A DNA stretch of 64,000 bases from Betaproteobacteria bacterium HGW-Betaproteobacteria-7. Its GTDB lineage: Bacteria > Pseudomonadota > Gammaproteobacteria > Burkholderiales > Rhodocyclaceae. Positions 8,772-17,268 of this stretch are shown here, piece after piece; within the stretch, counting starts at the first letter, position 1, and every line of letters starts with the position of its first letter. The stretch is from assembly GCA_002840765.1 (NCBI GenBank), contig PHCE01000015.1, positions 1-64,000 of the forward strand, written 5' to 3'. The notes under the pieces are model-generated. The model did no database searches. It worked only from the letters and a program-made list of their open reading frames with translations, and was not told the DNA's origin. Position numbers and translations under genes: made by a program.

Positions 8772-9511
8772 AGCGCATCGTCAAGATCGTCCTGGCGGCC
8801 AATCTGACGGCCTTCGCCATCCTGGCATTTGTCTATCCACAGCTGATGGTCGCCCCCGGCAAGCTGATCCCCGGCCACGGCAAGCTGGAGGCGGACTGCT
8901 TCGCCTGCCATGCGCCGTTCACCGGCGCTGACTCGCAGCGCTGCATCACTTGTCACAAGCCGGAAGAAATCGGCCGCCTGACATCGGCAGGCCTGCCCAT
9001 TGCCAAGCCGCTGACGTCGACGCCCTTTCACCAGAAGCTGACCCGCCAGGACTGCGTGGCCTGCCATAGCGATCATGCCGGGGTGAAGCGTTTCCGTCCG
9101 ACCGGTCACTTTGACCACCTGCTACTGGAAAAAATCACCCGCGAACAATGTCGAGATTGCCACAAGGCGCCGCAAGATAACCTTCATCGGCAACTGACCG
9201 CCAATTGCAGCCAGTGTCACAGCCAGAACAAATGGACGCCGGCCACCTTCGATCACCGCAAGTCCTTCGAGCTCGACCGGGACCACAATGTGCGCTGTGT
9301 CACCTGCCATTTACGTGACGATTACAGCCGCTATACCTGCTACGGCTGCCACGAGCACTCGCCGGCAAAAATCCGCCGCGAGCACATCGAGGAAGGCATC
9401 CGCGACTTCGACAACTGTGTCGAATGCCACCGCAATGCCAACGAGGATGACATTCGCGGTGAATTTGGTCGGCGCGGTGGCAAGCAGGGCCGTGATGACG
9501 ATGACGACTGA
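8768..9511 (+). CDS. Membrane-anchored octahaem c-type cytochrome
   Basis: The 247-residue protein has an uncleaved-looking N-terminal hydrophobic anchor (IVKIVLAANLTAFAILAFVY) and eight CXXCH haem-binding motifs in order: CFACH, CITCH, CVACH, CRDCH, CSQCH, CVTCH, CYGCH and CVECH. Additional histidines (FDHLLLEK, FDHRKSF, REHIEEG) can serve as distal ligands, typical of cytochrome c3/NapC-NrfH-related multihaem proteins. The ATG at 8768 lies inside the stop of the cytochrome b gene, so the two are translationally coupled. The C-terminus ends GGKQGRDDDDD. It probably delivers electrons to a periplasmic acceptor, which is not encoded here. Confidence 0.88.
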   Translation: MKRIVKIVLAANLTAFAILAFVYPQLMVAPGKLIPGHGKLEADCFACHAPFTGADSQRCITCHKPEEIGRLTSAGLPIAKPLTSTPFHQKLTRQDCVACHSDHAGVKRFRPTGHFDHLLLEKITREQCRDCHKAPQDNLHRQLTANCSQCHSQNKWTPATFDHRKSFELDRDHNVRCVTCHLRDDYSRYTCYGCHEHSPAKIRREHIEEGIRDFDNCVECHRNANEDDIRGEFGRRGGKQGRDDDDD

Positions 9512-9529
9512 ACCTCAAGGCTGTGCTGG

Positions 9530-11590
9530 TCAGCGCCGAAGCGTGGCAGCTTGCTCGCCGGCTTCCGGCAGTTTGTAGCGTTGCTCGCGGTAAAGCCAAG
9601 CCGGCAGCAGCGCATGGGCCAGCGCCCGGCGTTCCAGGGCTTTGGCTTCCGGCGGCGGGGAGGCAGCCTGCAGATGCTTGGTTCGCAGATCATAGTGCCC
9701 ATGTTCCGGGGCCTTTTCCGGGCGCAGGACGACCACCTTTTCGCCCTCCATCCAGGCGTAGTGCTGTTCGTACTGCATCATCGCCCGGCCCGGCAGGTTC
9801 TCCGGTTCGCGGGTCAGGTCGCGGCCGATCATCGGATGCTCGGCATCGACGCCCATCAGTGACAGCAGCGTCGGCGCCAGGTCGATCTGGCTGGCGATGG
9901 TCTTCACCTTGCGCGGCTGGATATCGGCGCCGAGGATCAGGCCGGGAATATGGAAACGCTCGATCGGCACCAGGCTGTCGCCACGCACCCGGATGTCGTG
10001 GTCGGCGACGATCAGGAACACCGTGTCCTGCCAGTAGGCGCTGGCCTTGGCTTGGTCGATGAAGCGGCCGAGAACGTGGTCGGCGTACTTGACGGCATTG
10101 TTGTCGGTGCCCTTGGGTTGATCGTATAGCTCGATGCGGCCGTCGGGGAATTCGAAGGGGGCGTGGTTCGACGAGGTGAATACCAGCGTGAAGTTCGGCT
10201 TGCCCTCCTGGTGCTTGGCGCTCAGGCGTTCGTGGGTCTTGTTGAACAGATCCTCGTCGGAAACGCCCCAGCTGCTGCTGAACACCGGATTCTTGTAGTC
10301 CTTCTGGTCGGTGACGCGGTTAAAACCATTGTTGGTAAAGAAACCGCGCATGTTGTCGAAATGCGCTTCGCCACCGTAGATGAATTCCGACTCGTAGCCA
10401 TGCTGGCCGAGGATGGAGGCCAGCGAGGCGAAATCGCGCTGCGCCAGCTGCAGCTTGACGACCGCCTGTGCCGGTGTCGGCAGGAAACCGGTGACTACCG
10501 CTTCAATGCCGCGGATCGAGCGGGTGCCCGTGGCGTAGAGCTGCTCGAACCACCAGCCCTCTTTCTTCAGCTTTTCCAGTTCCGGAGTCACCGGCACGCC
10601 GCCGAGTGATTCGACGAAGGTGGCACCGAGGCTTTCTTCAAGCACGATGACCAGGTTCAGCGGTCGCTGACGGCGGATGGTCGCCTGCTGGGAAGCCAGC
10701 GTCGGGATTTCGGGGTGATCGAGCAGGGGGCGGGCATCGCCGAGGCTCTGCCTGGCTGCCCGCATTTCGGCGAGGATTTCGGCCTCGCTCATCTGGCCGT
10801 AGATTTCGCTCGAGCGGGCCTCGTGGCGCATGCCATAGACGGCGTGGGTGACCGACCAGGCGGAATTGAGGATCAGCGTATTGACCATCGGGTCGCCGGT
10901 CAGCGCGAACATCGCCGGATTGGCCGGCCGGTGGTCCAGACTGGAGCGGATGGCAAGAGCACAGACCAGCACCAGCAGCGGCCAGGTCAGCCAAAGCTTC
11001 CACATTGACCAGGAATGTTCCTGGCGCAGCCACGGGCGCAGCAGGCGGGTGGCGGTGACGGCTGCCAGCGTGGTCAGCACGATACCGGCCAGCAATTGCA
11101 GGCGGAAACCTGTCCACAGCATGGAGAAGACTTCGCCGGGGTACTTCAGGTACTCGATGAACAGCCGGTTGGGGCGTGAATCGTACTCGCTGATGAATTG
11201 CGGCGAGGAGACTTCCAGCAGCACCAGAAGGGTCAGGGCGAGGATCACCCAGAAGGCGTTCAGCCGGCGCCACAACGGCCACAGTGGGCGCAGCGCCAGC
11301 AGCGGGGCGAGCAGCAGCAGAGGCAGGGCGAGCAGAGAAAGCTGGATGATGTCGACGCGCACGCCCTGCAGCAGCATTTCCGGCCAGATGCCGGTGGCGG
11401 CGACGCGCTCGGCCTGCCAGAGCATCAAGCCGGCACGCGACAAGGAAAGCAGCGGCAGGCCGATCAGGAAGAGCAGGGCGAGGGCGGCATAGGGGCCGAA
11501 GAAAGCAGCCAGGCGCCAGGGGCGATCGATTGGCGAGAAAGAAGATGGTGTCGTCAAGGGGGGCTCAGGCAAAAAACGCAATCTTCCCAT
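9530..11590 (-). CDS. LtaS-like sulfatase-fold phosphoglycerol/phosphoethanolamine transferase
   Basis: This 686-residue inner-membrane protein has five N-terminal transmembrane helices (within residues 25-215) and a periplasmic alkaline-phosphatase-superfamily domain. Metal and catalytic features include VIVLEESLG (E318/E319), the probable nucleophile threonine T356 in YATGTRSIRG, and FLIVADHD near the C-terminal part. Gram-negative relatives transfer phosphoglycerol or phosphoethanolamine to glucans or lipids. The substrate cannot be told here. It starts 58 bp after the histidine kinase stop, in the same direction, and may be the end of the long operon 17863-9530. It converges on the cytochrome operon, with 18 bp between the stops. 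Confidence 0.85.
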   Translation of the reverse strand: MGRLRFLPEPPLTTPSSFSPIDRPWRLAAFFGPYAALALLFLIGLPLLSLSRAGLMLWQAERVAATGIWPEMLLQGVRVDIIQLSLLALPLLLLAPLLALRPLWPLWRRLNAFWVILALTLLVLLEVSSPQFISEYDSRPNRLFIEYLKYPGEVFSMLWTGFRLQLLAGIVLTTLAAVTATRLLRPWLRQEHSWSMWKLWLTWPLLVLVCALAIRSSLDHRPANPAMFALTGDPMVNTLILNSAWSVTHAVYGMRHEARSSEIYGQMSEAEILAEMRAARQSLGDARPLLDHPEIPTLASQQATIRRQRPLNLVIVLEESLGATFVESLGGVPVTPELEKLKKEGWWFEQLYATGTRSIRGIEAVVTGFLPTPAQAVVKLQLAQRDFASLASILGQHGYESEFIYGGEAHFDNMRGFFTNNGFNRVTDQKDYKNPVFSSSWGVSDEDLFNKTHERLSAKHQEGKPNFTLVFTSSNHAPFEFPDGRIELYDQPKGTDNNAVKYADHVLGRFIDQAKASAYWQDTVFLIVADHDIRVRGDSLVPIERFHIPGLILGADIQPRKVKTIASQIDLAPTLLSLMGVDAEHPMIGRDLTREPENLPGRAMMQYEQHYAWMEGEKVVVLRPEKAPEHGHYDLRTKHLQAASPPPEAKALERRALAHALLPAWLYREQRYKLPEAGEQAATLRR

Positions 11591-11648
11591 GATCTTCCGC
11601 TTCCGTTAACCAAAGCTTAACCAGGCAGACCCTGGGTGATGCTTCACG

Positions 11649-13031
11649 TCAGGAGATGGCCGTCGCCAGGTGCAGGCGGTCTAGCGTGGCGGCGAAACCG
11701 CCTTCCGGAAGGTTGCCGGCGGCAAGGCTGCCGCCATGCAGTTCGGCGATGCGGGCGACGATCGCCAGGCCGAGGCCGTTGCCTTCGACGCTGGTTTCCC
11801 GGTTGCGGAAAAAGCGCTCACCGAGGCGTGCCTGGATGGCAGCCGGCACGCCGGGGCCGTTATCGCGGACACTCAGCGAGCAGCGGCTTCCGTCTACAAC
11901 GGAGGTGATGCGGATGGTGCTGGCCAGGCCGCTGTAACGAATGGCGTTGTCGATCAGATTGCGGACGGCGATGACCAGCAGGTCGGGGTCGCCTTCGCTT
12001 AAAAGTGGCCGCTCGGGAAGTTCATTGACAATTGTCTGGGTGATATCGGGATTTGCTCCGCGGATCGCCGCCAGGGCATCGTTGACGACGGTGTGCAGAT
12101 CGAATGCCTGCCTGTTCTCCAGGCTGCTCAGGGGGTCGAGGCGGGCCAGTCGCAGCAACTGGTTGACCAGGTGAGTGGCGCGGTCCACGCCGCTCTCGAT
12201 CTGCTGCAGGGCGTGGCCACGCATTTGCGGGTCATTGCTCAGCCTGGCCACCTGGGTCTGCACCTTGAGGGCGGCCAGCGGTGTGCGCAGTTCATGGGCA
12301 GCATCGGCGGTGAACCGCCGTTCGTTTTCCAGGGTTGCGCCGAGGCGGACGAACAGTCGGTTGAGGGCGGCGACCAGGGGGGTCACTTCCTGCGGCACGT
12401 TGCGCTCGGGCAGTGGCGACAGGGTGTCTGGCGTGCGCGCCGCGACATCCTCTGCCAGTGCGTCGAGCGGCCGCAGCACGCTGCGGACGGAAAAATAGAT
12501 CATCAGCAGCAGCAGTGGCAGCACGATGACCACCGGGTAGGCGGTCTGCCAGGCAATTTCCAGGGCTGCCTGGTCGCGCAGGGCGATCGACTGGGCGACC
12601 TGGACACGGTAGCTGCCGTCGGCGGACACCATGTTCAGCACTCGCCAAGACTCCGTTTCGCGCTCGATGTCGCTATGGCCGGCGATGCCGAGGACGGGCA
12701 GCGATGGGGCGTCGGTCGAGCGCAAGAGTACGGTGCCGTCGTCGCGGCCGATCTGGAATTCCAGCGGTGGCTCGTAAATGTTCTCGCGCGTGCCGCGGAC
12801 GGTGGCCAGGCGGTTGGCCAGGTCGCTCAGATGGTCCTCGTTGTCGCGCACCAGGGCGAGCAGCAGGCGGGCAGTCTGCGCCAGGTGGCCGTCCATCAGT
12901 TCCTCGGCTTCGTGCTGGGCCTTCTGGTAGCTGAAGACGCCGGTCAGGCTCCAGGCCAGCAGCGTGGCCACCGAGACGGCGCGCAGCAGGCGCCGGCGCA
13001 GCGAATGAGCAGCCTTCGGCCCTGGCTGCAT
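11649..13031 (-). CDS. Sensor histidine kinase, QseC-like
   Basis: The 460-residue kinase has two transmembrane helices (about residues 17-35 and 165-183) around a roughly 130-residue periplasmic sensor region, then HAMP-like sequence. The phospho-acceptor is H246 in DAAHELRTP, followed by NLIDNAIRYS (N box), DNGPGV (G1) and GNGLGLAIV (G2). ATG 13031 overlaps the response regulator stop by one base; an in-frame TTG at 13034 is less likely. The kinase pairs with that regulator. Its place at the end of the diiron/AMP-ligase cluster suggests that it senses either the product of the cluster or an envelope signal. Confidence 0.9.
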   Translation of the reverse strand: MQPGPKAAHSLRRRLLRAVSVATLLAWSLTGVFSYQKAQHEAEELMDGHLAQTARLLLALVRDNEDHLSDLANRLATVRGTRENIYEPPLEFQIGRDDGTVLLRSTDAPSLPVLGIAGHSDIERETESWRVLNMVSADGSYRVQVAQSIALRDQAALEIAWQTAYPVVIVLPLLLLMIYFSVRSVLRPLDALAEDVAARTPDTLSPLPERNVPQEVTPLVAALNRLFVRLGATLENERRFTADAAHELRTPLAALKVQTQVARLSNDPQMRGHALQQIESGVDRATHLVNQLLRLARLDPLSSLENRQAFDLHTVVNDALAAIRGANPDITQTIVNELPERPLLSEGDPDLLVIAVRNLIDNAIRYSGLASTIRITSVVDGSRCSLSVRDNGPGVPAAIQARLGERFFRNRETSVEGNGLGLAIVARIAELHGGSLAAGNLPEGGFAATLDRLHLATAIS

Positions 13032-13693
13032 CAAGCGGTCGGGCCCAGTTGATAGCCGAGGCCGCGGACGGTACGGATGAATTCGGCGCCCAGTTTTTTG
13101 CGCAGGTGATGGACGTAGACCTCGACGGTATTGCTGTCGGTCTCCTCGCCCCAGGCGTAGAGGCTTTCTTCCAGCTGGGCGCGCGTCCTGACATGGCGCG
13201 GATGATTGAGCAGGTCGAGCAACAGCGCGTATTCCCGGGCCGATAGCTGGATTTCCTGCCCCTGTCGGCTGACCCGTTTGGTCGCTGGATCGAGTTCGAC
13301 GCCGGCGTGGCTGAGCACCGGGCTGGCCGCACCGCTGGCGCGGCGCAGCAGGGCGCGCAGGCGGGCCTGCAATTCGGCCAGGTCAAAGGGTTTGGTCAGG
13401 TAGTCGTCGGCGCCGCAGTCGAGGCCGCTGATCTTGTCTTCGCGTGTATCGCGCGCCGTCAGTACCAGCACCGGCAACTGCTTGCCGCGCTGGCGCAGTT
13501 CACCGAGGACGCTGAGACCGTCCATTCCGGGCAGTCCGAGATCGAGTACGCAGGCATCGTAATCGTGGTCAAGCAAGGCATTGAGCGCCAGCTTGCCATC
13601 GCGCACCCAGTCGACGGCGTAGCCGGCCAGCATCAGGCCGGCGCGGGTTCCGTCGCCGAGCAGGGCATCGTCTTCAACCAGCAGCAATCTCAC
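13031..13693 (-). CDS. OmpR-family response regulator, QseB-like
   Basis: This 220-residue regulator has a receiver domain with the acidic pocket VEDD, phospho-acceptor D51 (CVLDLGLPG), T in LTARD and K in LTKPF. It is followed by a winged-helix DNA-binding domain (EYALLLDLLNHPRHVRTRAQL, TVEVYVHHLRKKLG, IRTVRGLGYQL, shown here as separate motifs). The start is GTG at 13693, immediately next to the TAA of the upstream TPR gene, so translation is probably coupled. It overlaps the kinase start by one base. Targets cannot be predicted, but its own operon is a natural candidate. Confidence 0.92.
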   Translation of the reverse strand: MRLLLVEDDALLGDGTRAGLMLAGYAVDWVRDGKLALNALLDHDYDACVLDLGLPGMDGLSVLGELRQRGKQLPVLVLTARDTREDKISGLDCGADDYLTKPFDLAELQARLRALLRRASGAASPVLSHAGVELDPATKRVSRQGQEIQLSAREYALLLDLLNHPRHVRTRAQLEESLYAWGEETDSNTVEVYVHHLRKKLGAEFIRTVRGLGYQLGPTA

Positions 13694-14338
13694 TTATTTC
13701 GCATCCTTGGCGGTCTTCTCGAGCAGCGCCTTGATTTCCTGACGGCGGCCCTGGTCAGCCAGTTCACGACCGGGGCGGGGCGGGGCCTTGAGGGCGGCTT
13801 CCAGATGGCGGCGACCTTCGGCGACGCGACCATCATCGATCAGATACTCGCCGTAAAAGAAATTGGGGTCAATCCCGCTCGGGTTGATCGACAGGGACTT
13901 GCGGAACAGCTCCTCGGCGCGCTTTTCGTCGCCGAAAGCGATCGGCCAGCCGGGTGCCTTGGCGTAAAGCGTCGCCAGGCTGGTGTAGGCAGAGCCGCTG
14001 AGCGCACCTTCGTTGAGCTTGAGGCTTTCCTCGAGCAGGCGGCGGGCTTCCTTGGCCAGGGACAGGGCGCCGAGGCCACCACGGGCACCGGCCTCGCTGG
14101 AAACGACGATGCCTTCCCAGATCAGCACTTCCGCCGAATAGGGGTTGGCTTCGGCCAGCTTGCGGGTCTTTTCGGCCAGCGCACGGTATAGGTCCGGCTG
14201 TTGCTTGGCCGGTTGGCGGTACTTGATTTCCGCCCATTCTTCCTGAATCGGACGAATCAGGTCGTCGGCGCTGGCGGCGAGGGCTTGCCCGCCGAAGAGG
14301 ACGAGGAGGAGCAGGCCAAGGGTTCTGAACAATTGCAT
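13694..14338 (-). CDS. Periplasmic TPR-like protein
   Basis: This 214-residue protein has a signal peptide (LGLLLLVLFGGQALA, cleavage near ALA-ASA). The rest is helical with degenerate TPR units, for example EVLIWEGIVVSSEAG, SAYTSLATLYAKAPG and PNFFYGEYLIDDGR. It resembles the helical repeat subunits of TRAP-associated TAtT proteins in general architecture, but I cannot assign a family with certainty. It starts 20 bp after the SDR stop and abuts the response regulator, which places it in the middle of the operon. A role as periplasmic scaffold or accessory sensor is only inference. Confidence 0.75.
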   Translation of the reverse strand: MQLFRTLGLLLLVLFGGQALAASADDLIRPIQEEWAEIKYRQPAKQQPDLYRALAEKTRKLAEANPYSAEVLIWEGIVVSSEAGARGGLGALSLAKEARRLLEESLKLNEGALSGSAYTSLATLYAKAPGWPIAFGDEKRAEELFRKSLSINPSGIDPNFFYGEYLIDDGRVAEGRRHLEAALKAPPRPGRELADQGRRQEIKALLEKTAKDAK

Positions 14339-14358
14339 GAGGGTTCCTTTCGTTGAAC

Positions 14359-15144
14359 TTATAGGGAGGAAGCGTGTTTCTTGACGGTCGCCAGCTTGCC
14401 GGCCAGGGCTTGGTCGATCAGGCGCGGGGCGACCCCGTTGAGCCAGGCGAACAGGCGTTCCGGAAAGCCGAAATGGCGTTCCCGTTCGCTCCGTTGCAAG
14501 GCGCGGACGATCTGCCGGGCAACGTCGGCCGGGCTGTCGCTGCGGTTGCCGAGTTCGCGGTTAAGGGCATTGACGGCGAGTGAATTGAGCGGTGTGTCGA
14601 TGGCCCGTGGGGCAAGATGAATAACGGCCACCGACGAATCGGCGAGTTCCCGGCGCAGGGCCTGGGAGAAGCCGCGCAGGCCGGCCTTGGCCGCCGAGTA
14701 GGCGGCGAAGCCGGGGAAGGGCAGGCTGCCGAAGGTCGAACCTACCGTGACGATGGCCGCCTGCGGCTGAGTCGTCAGCCAGGGCAGCAGGGCATGGGTC
14801 AGGCGCATCGGGCTTTCCAGATTGGTCTTCAGCACCTGGCCGATGTCCGGCCAGGACTGTTCCTCGAGCAGGCCGAAGCAGCCGATGCCGGCATTGTTGA
14901 TCAGCACGTTGACCTGGAAGCGGCGGGCGGCGGCGACCAGCTTGGCGACGCCTTGCGGGTCGTCAAGGTCGGCCTCGATGCATTCCACCTCGCTACCTCC
15001 GGCCGGCACGATGCCGGCCAGGCGGCTGCTGTCGCGCCCGGTCAGCAGCACGGCGGCACCGGCGGCGGCGAGTTGCCGCGCCAGCTCCTGGCCGAGGCCA
15101 CCGCTGGCGCCGGTCAACAGGATGCGCGCCTGATTCAGCAGCAT
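14359..15144 (-). CDS. Short-chain dehydrogenase/reductase (SDR)
   Basis: The 261-residue protein is a classical SDR. The NAD(P)-binding motif is TGASGGLGQE (residues 11-20), LINNAGIG follows near residue 85, the catalytic serine is in TVGSTFGS and the Tyr-Lys pair in YSAAKAGLRGF. The C-terminal substrate loop ends in FGFPERLFAWLNGVAPRL, typical of SDRs acting on hydrophobic or acyl substrates. It overlaps the diiron enzyme gene by 10 bp and is the fourth gene of the module 17863-14359. It is likely to reduce or oxidise an intermediate made by the ligase and diiron enzyme; the substrate is unknown. Confidence 0.88.
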   Translation of the reverse strand: MLLNQARILLTGASGGLGQELARQLAAAGAAVLLTGRDSSRLAGIVPAGGSEVECIEADLDDPQGVAKLVAAARRFQVNVLINNAGIGCFGLLEEQSWPDIGQVLKTNLESPMRLTHALLPWLTTQPQAAIVTVGSTFGSLPFPGFAAYSAAKAGLRGFSQALRRELADSSVAVIHLAPRAIDTPLNSLAVNALNRELGNRSDSPADVARQIVRALQRSERERHFGFPERLFAWLNGVAPRLIDQALAGKLATVKKHASSL

Positions 15145-15803
15145 GCGGGCGCCTCTTCGGTCAGCGGCAGGGCGCGGAATATGTCGCCGTAGAGCTTGAA
15201 GAACACGCGTGCGGCATGGACGACGTCGGCCTGGTCGGCGGCGGTCATGTTTTCCAGCAGATCGGCTAGCACCCGCGTGTGCTCGATATCCAGCGTGCCG
15301 TGCGAACGCAGGTAGGTGAAGGCGCTATCCGGCAGGCCCAGGGTTTCCTGGATGCGGTCGGCGGCGAGCAGGGCAAGGGCGACGCTGGTGCCTTCGAGGA
15401 CGTACACCATGCCGAAGAAACCGGCCGGATTGCCGCGGGCGATCAGGTCGTAGGCGTAGGCGATCATCACCTCGGCCGGCAGGTCCGGGCGGCTCTCGCG
15501 CACGGCTTCGGCATCGCCACCGGCGGCGGCGATGTCGTTGAGGATCCATTCCTCGTGGCCGATTTCTTCCTCGATGTATTCGGCCACTGCCTTGCGCAAC
15601 CAGCCCAGACGGTCGGGCAGACGGCCGCCAAGGCTCATCAGCAGCGGTGTCGTGTGGCGGACGTGGTGATAGGCCTGGCCGAGGAAGGCGAGGTAGCTTT
15701 CGCGGCTGATCTGGCCCTGCAGGCTGCCGGCAATGGCCGGGGCAGCAAGCAGTTCGGCGCGGGCGTCGGCGGTGGCGTCTTTGAGATAATCGTAGAAGGA
15801 CAT
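15135..15803 (-). CDS. Haem-oxygenase-like diiron oxidase/oxygenase (HDO, TenA/PqqC fold)
   Basis: The 222-residue protein matches the iron-dependent haem-oxygenase-like superfamily. Candidate metal ligands are E80 and H83 (EEEIGHEEW, an E-x2-H as in UndA), E137 (YVLEGTS) and H168-x3-D172-x2-H175 (HGTLDIEH), which is the spacing in characterised HDOs such as CADD. Members convert fatty acids to 1-alkenes, make N-oxygenated groups or cleave C-C bonds. The start at 15803 (MSFYDYLKDA) is preferred over upstream codons in the same frame, which fall in the ligase gene. It is tightly packed between an AMP-ligase and an SDR, so an acyl or amino-acid-derived substrate is plausible. Confidence 0.85.
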   Translation of the reverse strand: MSFYDYLKDATADARAELLAAPAIAGSLQGQISRESYLAFLGQAYHHVRHTTPLLMSLGGRLPDRLGWLRKAVAEYIEEEIGHEEWILNDIAAAGGDAEAVRESRPDLPAEVMIAYAYDLIARGNPAGFFGMVYVLEGTSVALALLAADRIQETLGLPDSAFTYLRSHGTLDIEHTRVLADLLENMTAADQADVVHAARVFFKLYGDIFRALPLTEEAPACC

Positions 15804-15804
15804 G

Positions 15805-17268
15805 TCAGGTTTCCTGTGGCTGGAGAAGGGCTGCCCGATCGGCAGCAAAACGGGCGAGGATGGCGTCGCGACGCGGCCGGCCGTTGCCGGTGGCCAGTCC
15901 GTTGGCGGCGGAGAAAGGGGCGCTGCGTTGCCATTGGCCGATGCGGGCGTAATCAGGCAGGCGCAGGTTGGCGGCGGCGACGGCGGCGGCGAGTTGGCTA
16001 TCGCTGACCCCGGGCAGCGGCACCAGAACGGCGCTCAGCGTGGCTTCCGCTTCGCCGCCGACGATGGCCTGGAGGATCGCCGGCTGGGCGAGCAGGACGG
16101 CCTCCACCCACTCCGGTGAGATGTTGCGGCCGAAGGAGGTGATCAGCAGATTCTTGCGCCGGCCGGCCAGGCGCAGGTGGCCGTTGCCGGTAAATTCCCC
16201 GAGGTCGCCGGTGGTGAACTCGGCGCTCGATGGGGATGCATTGGTGCCGGTGTAGCCAAGAAAGGCACGGGCGCGGACCAGGACTTCGCCATCACTGACG
16301 CGGATCTCGGCATGTTCGAGCGGGCGGCCGACGTCATCGGCGTCATCACCGGGACGGTTCAGGCTGACCACCGAGCCACACTCGGTCAGGCCGTAGCCCT
16401 GGTAGGCCGGAATGCCGAGCGCCCGCGCTTGTTCGAGGAGGCTGCGGTCCACGCGGGCGCCGCCGACGGCGACATAGTGCAGCGTGGCCGCCGAGCGCTG
16501 GCCGTTGGTGGCCAGATACAGGGACCAGGCCTTGAGCAGTTCCGGCACCAGGATCAGGCTGCCCGGTTGGGCGGCAGTCACCGCCGCCTGCAGCGCCGCC
16601 GGGTCGAAGCCAGCCATGCCCTGCCAGCCGAGCCTGGCGAGCGGCGGCAGATGCACCGGCATCTCGCGCAGCAGCGGGGCGTGCAGGCCGGCGACGTTTT
16701 CCAGCAGCAGGCCGAGCGGTAGCACCGCGAGGTGGCGTTGCAGGGGCAGGTCAAACAGCCGGCGGGTGACCGCCGAGGCGGTGTCGTGCAGGCCTTCGGC
16801 GCTCAGGCAGACGCCTTTCGGCGTGCCGGTGCTGCCGGAGGTGAAGGAAATCTTGGCCGTTCCCGCCGGCAGGCCGGCCGCCGCGACGACGCGGCGCAGC
16901 CAGGTCAGACCTTGCCAGTGACCGGTGATGGCGAAACCGAGATCAAGCCGGCCAATGCGCTCCGGCTGGTCGGTGAGAACGCTGTCGGCGCCGGACGCCT
17001 CGAGGGCGTGGCGTAACTGTTCCGGGCTGAAGAAGCTGGGTAGCGGCAGATGGACGCGGCCGGCGGCGAGTGTCGCCAGGTCGGCGATGGCCCAGGCCGG
17101 CCCGTTGTCGGCGAGCACGGCGACGACGCGGGCATCGGCCAGACGTTCGCCGAGCGCGGCGATTTCCGCGCGCACGGCGGCGGCCGTCCACTTCCGCTCG
17201 TCGCCGACGAAGACGACAGCTTCATCCGGGCGGCCGGCCAGAACCTCGAACAGCGAAGGCTTACTCAT
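15805..17268 (-). CDS. AMP-dependent acyl-CoA synthetase/ligase
   Basis: This 487-residue member of the adenylate-forming family activates a carboxylic acid, probably a fatty acid. Motifs in order: FTSGSTGTPKGV (P-loop A3), YQGYGLTECGSV (A5), FTTGDLGEF (A7) and LAGRRKNLLITSFGRNISPE (A8 hinge). At the A10 position, where a catalytic lysine is normal, the sequence reads ATGNGRPRRDAI, so arginine replaces lysine. The gene is shorter than typical long-chain acyl-CoA synthetases. The ATG at 17268 overlaps the end of the hemolysin-family gene by 8 bp; only 1 bp separates it from the diiron gene. Together these indicate one pathway. Confidence 0.88.
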   Translation of the reverse strand: MSKPSLFEVLAGRPDEAVVFVGDERKWTAAAVRAEIAALGERLADARVVAVLADNGPAWAIADLATLAAGRVHLPLPSFFSPEQLRHALEASGADSVLTDQPERIGRLDLGFAITGHWQGLTWLRRVVAAAGLPAGTAKISFTSGSTGTPKGVCLSAEGLHDTASAVTRRLFDLPLQRHLAVLPLGLLLENVAGLHAPLLREMPVHLPPLARLGWQGMAGFDPAALQAAVTAAQPGSLILVPELLKAWSLYLATNGQRSAATLHYVAVGGARVDRSLLEQARALGIPAYQGYGLTECGSVVSLNRPGDDADDVGRPLEHAEIRVSDGEVLVRARAFLGYTGTNASPSSAEFTTGDLGEFTGNGHLRLAGRRKNLLITSFGRNISPEWVEAVLLAQPAILQAIVGGEAEATLSAVLVPLPGVSDSQLAAAVAAANLRLPDYARIGQWQRSAPFSAANGLATGNGRPRRDAILARFAADRAALLQPQET

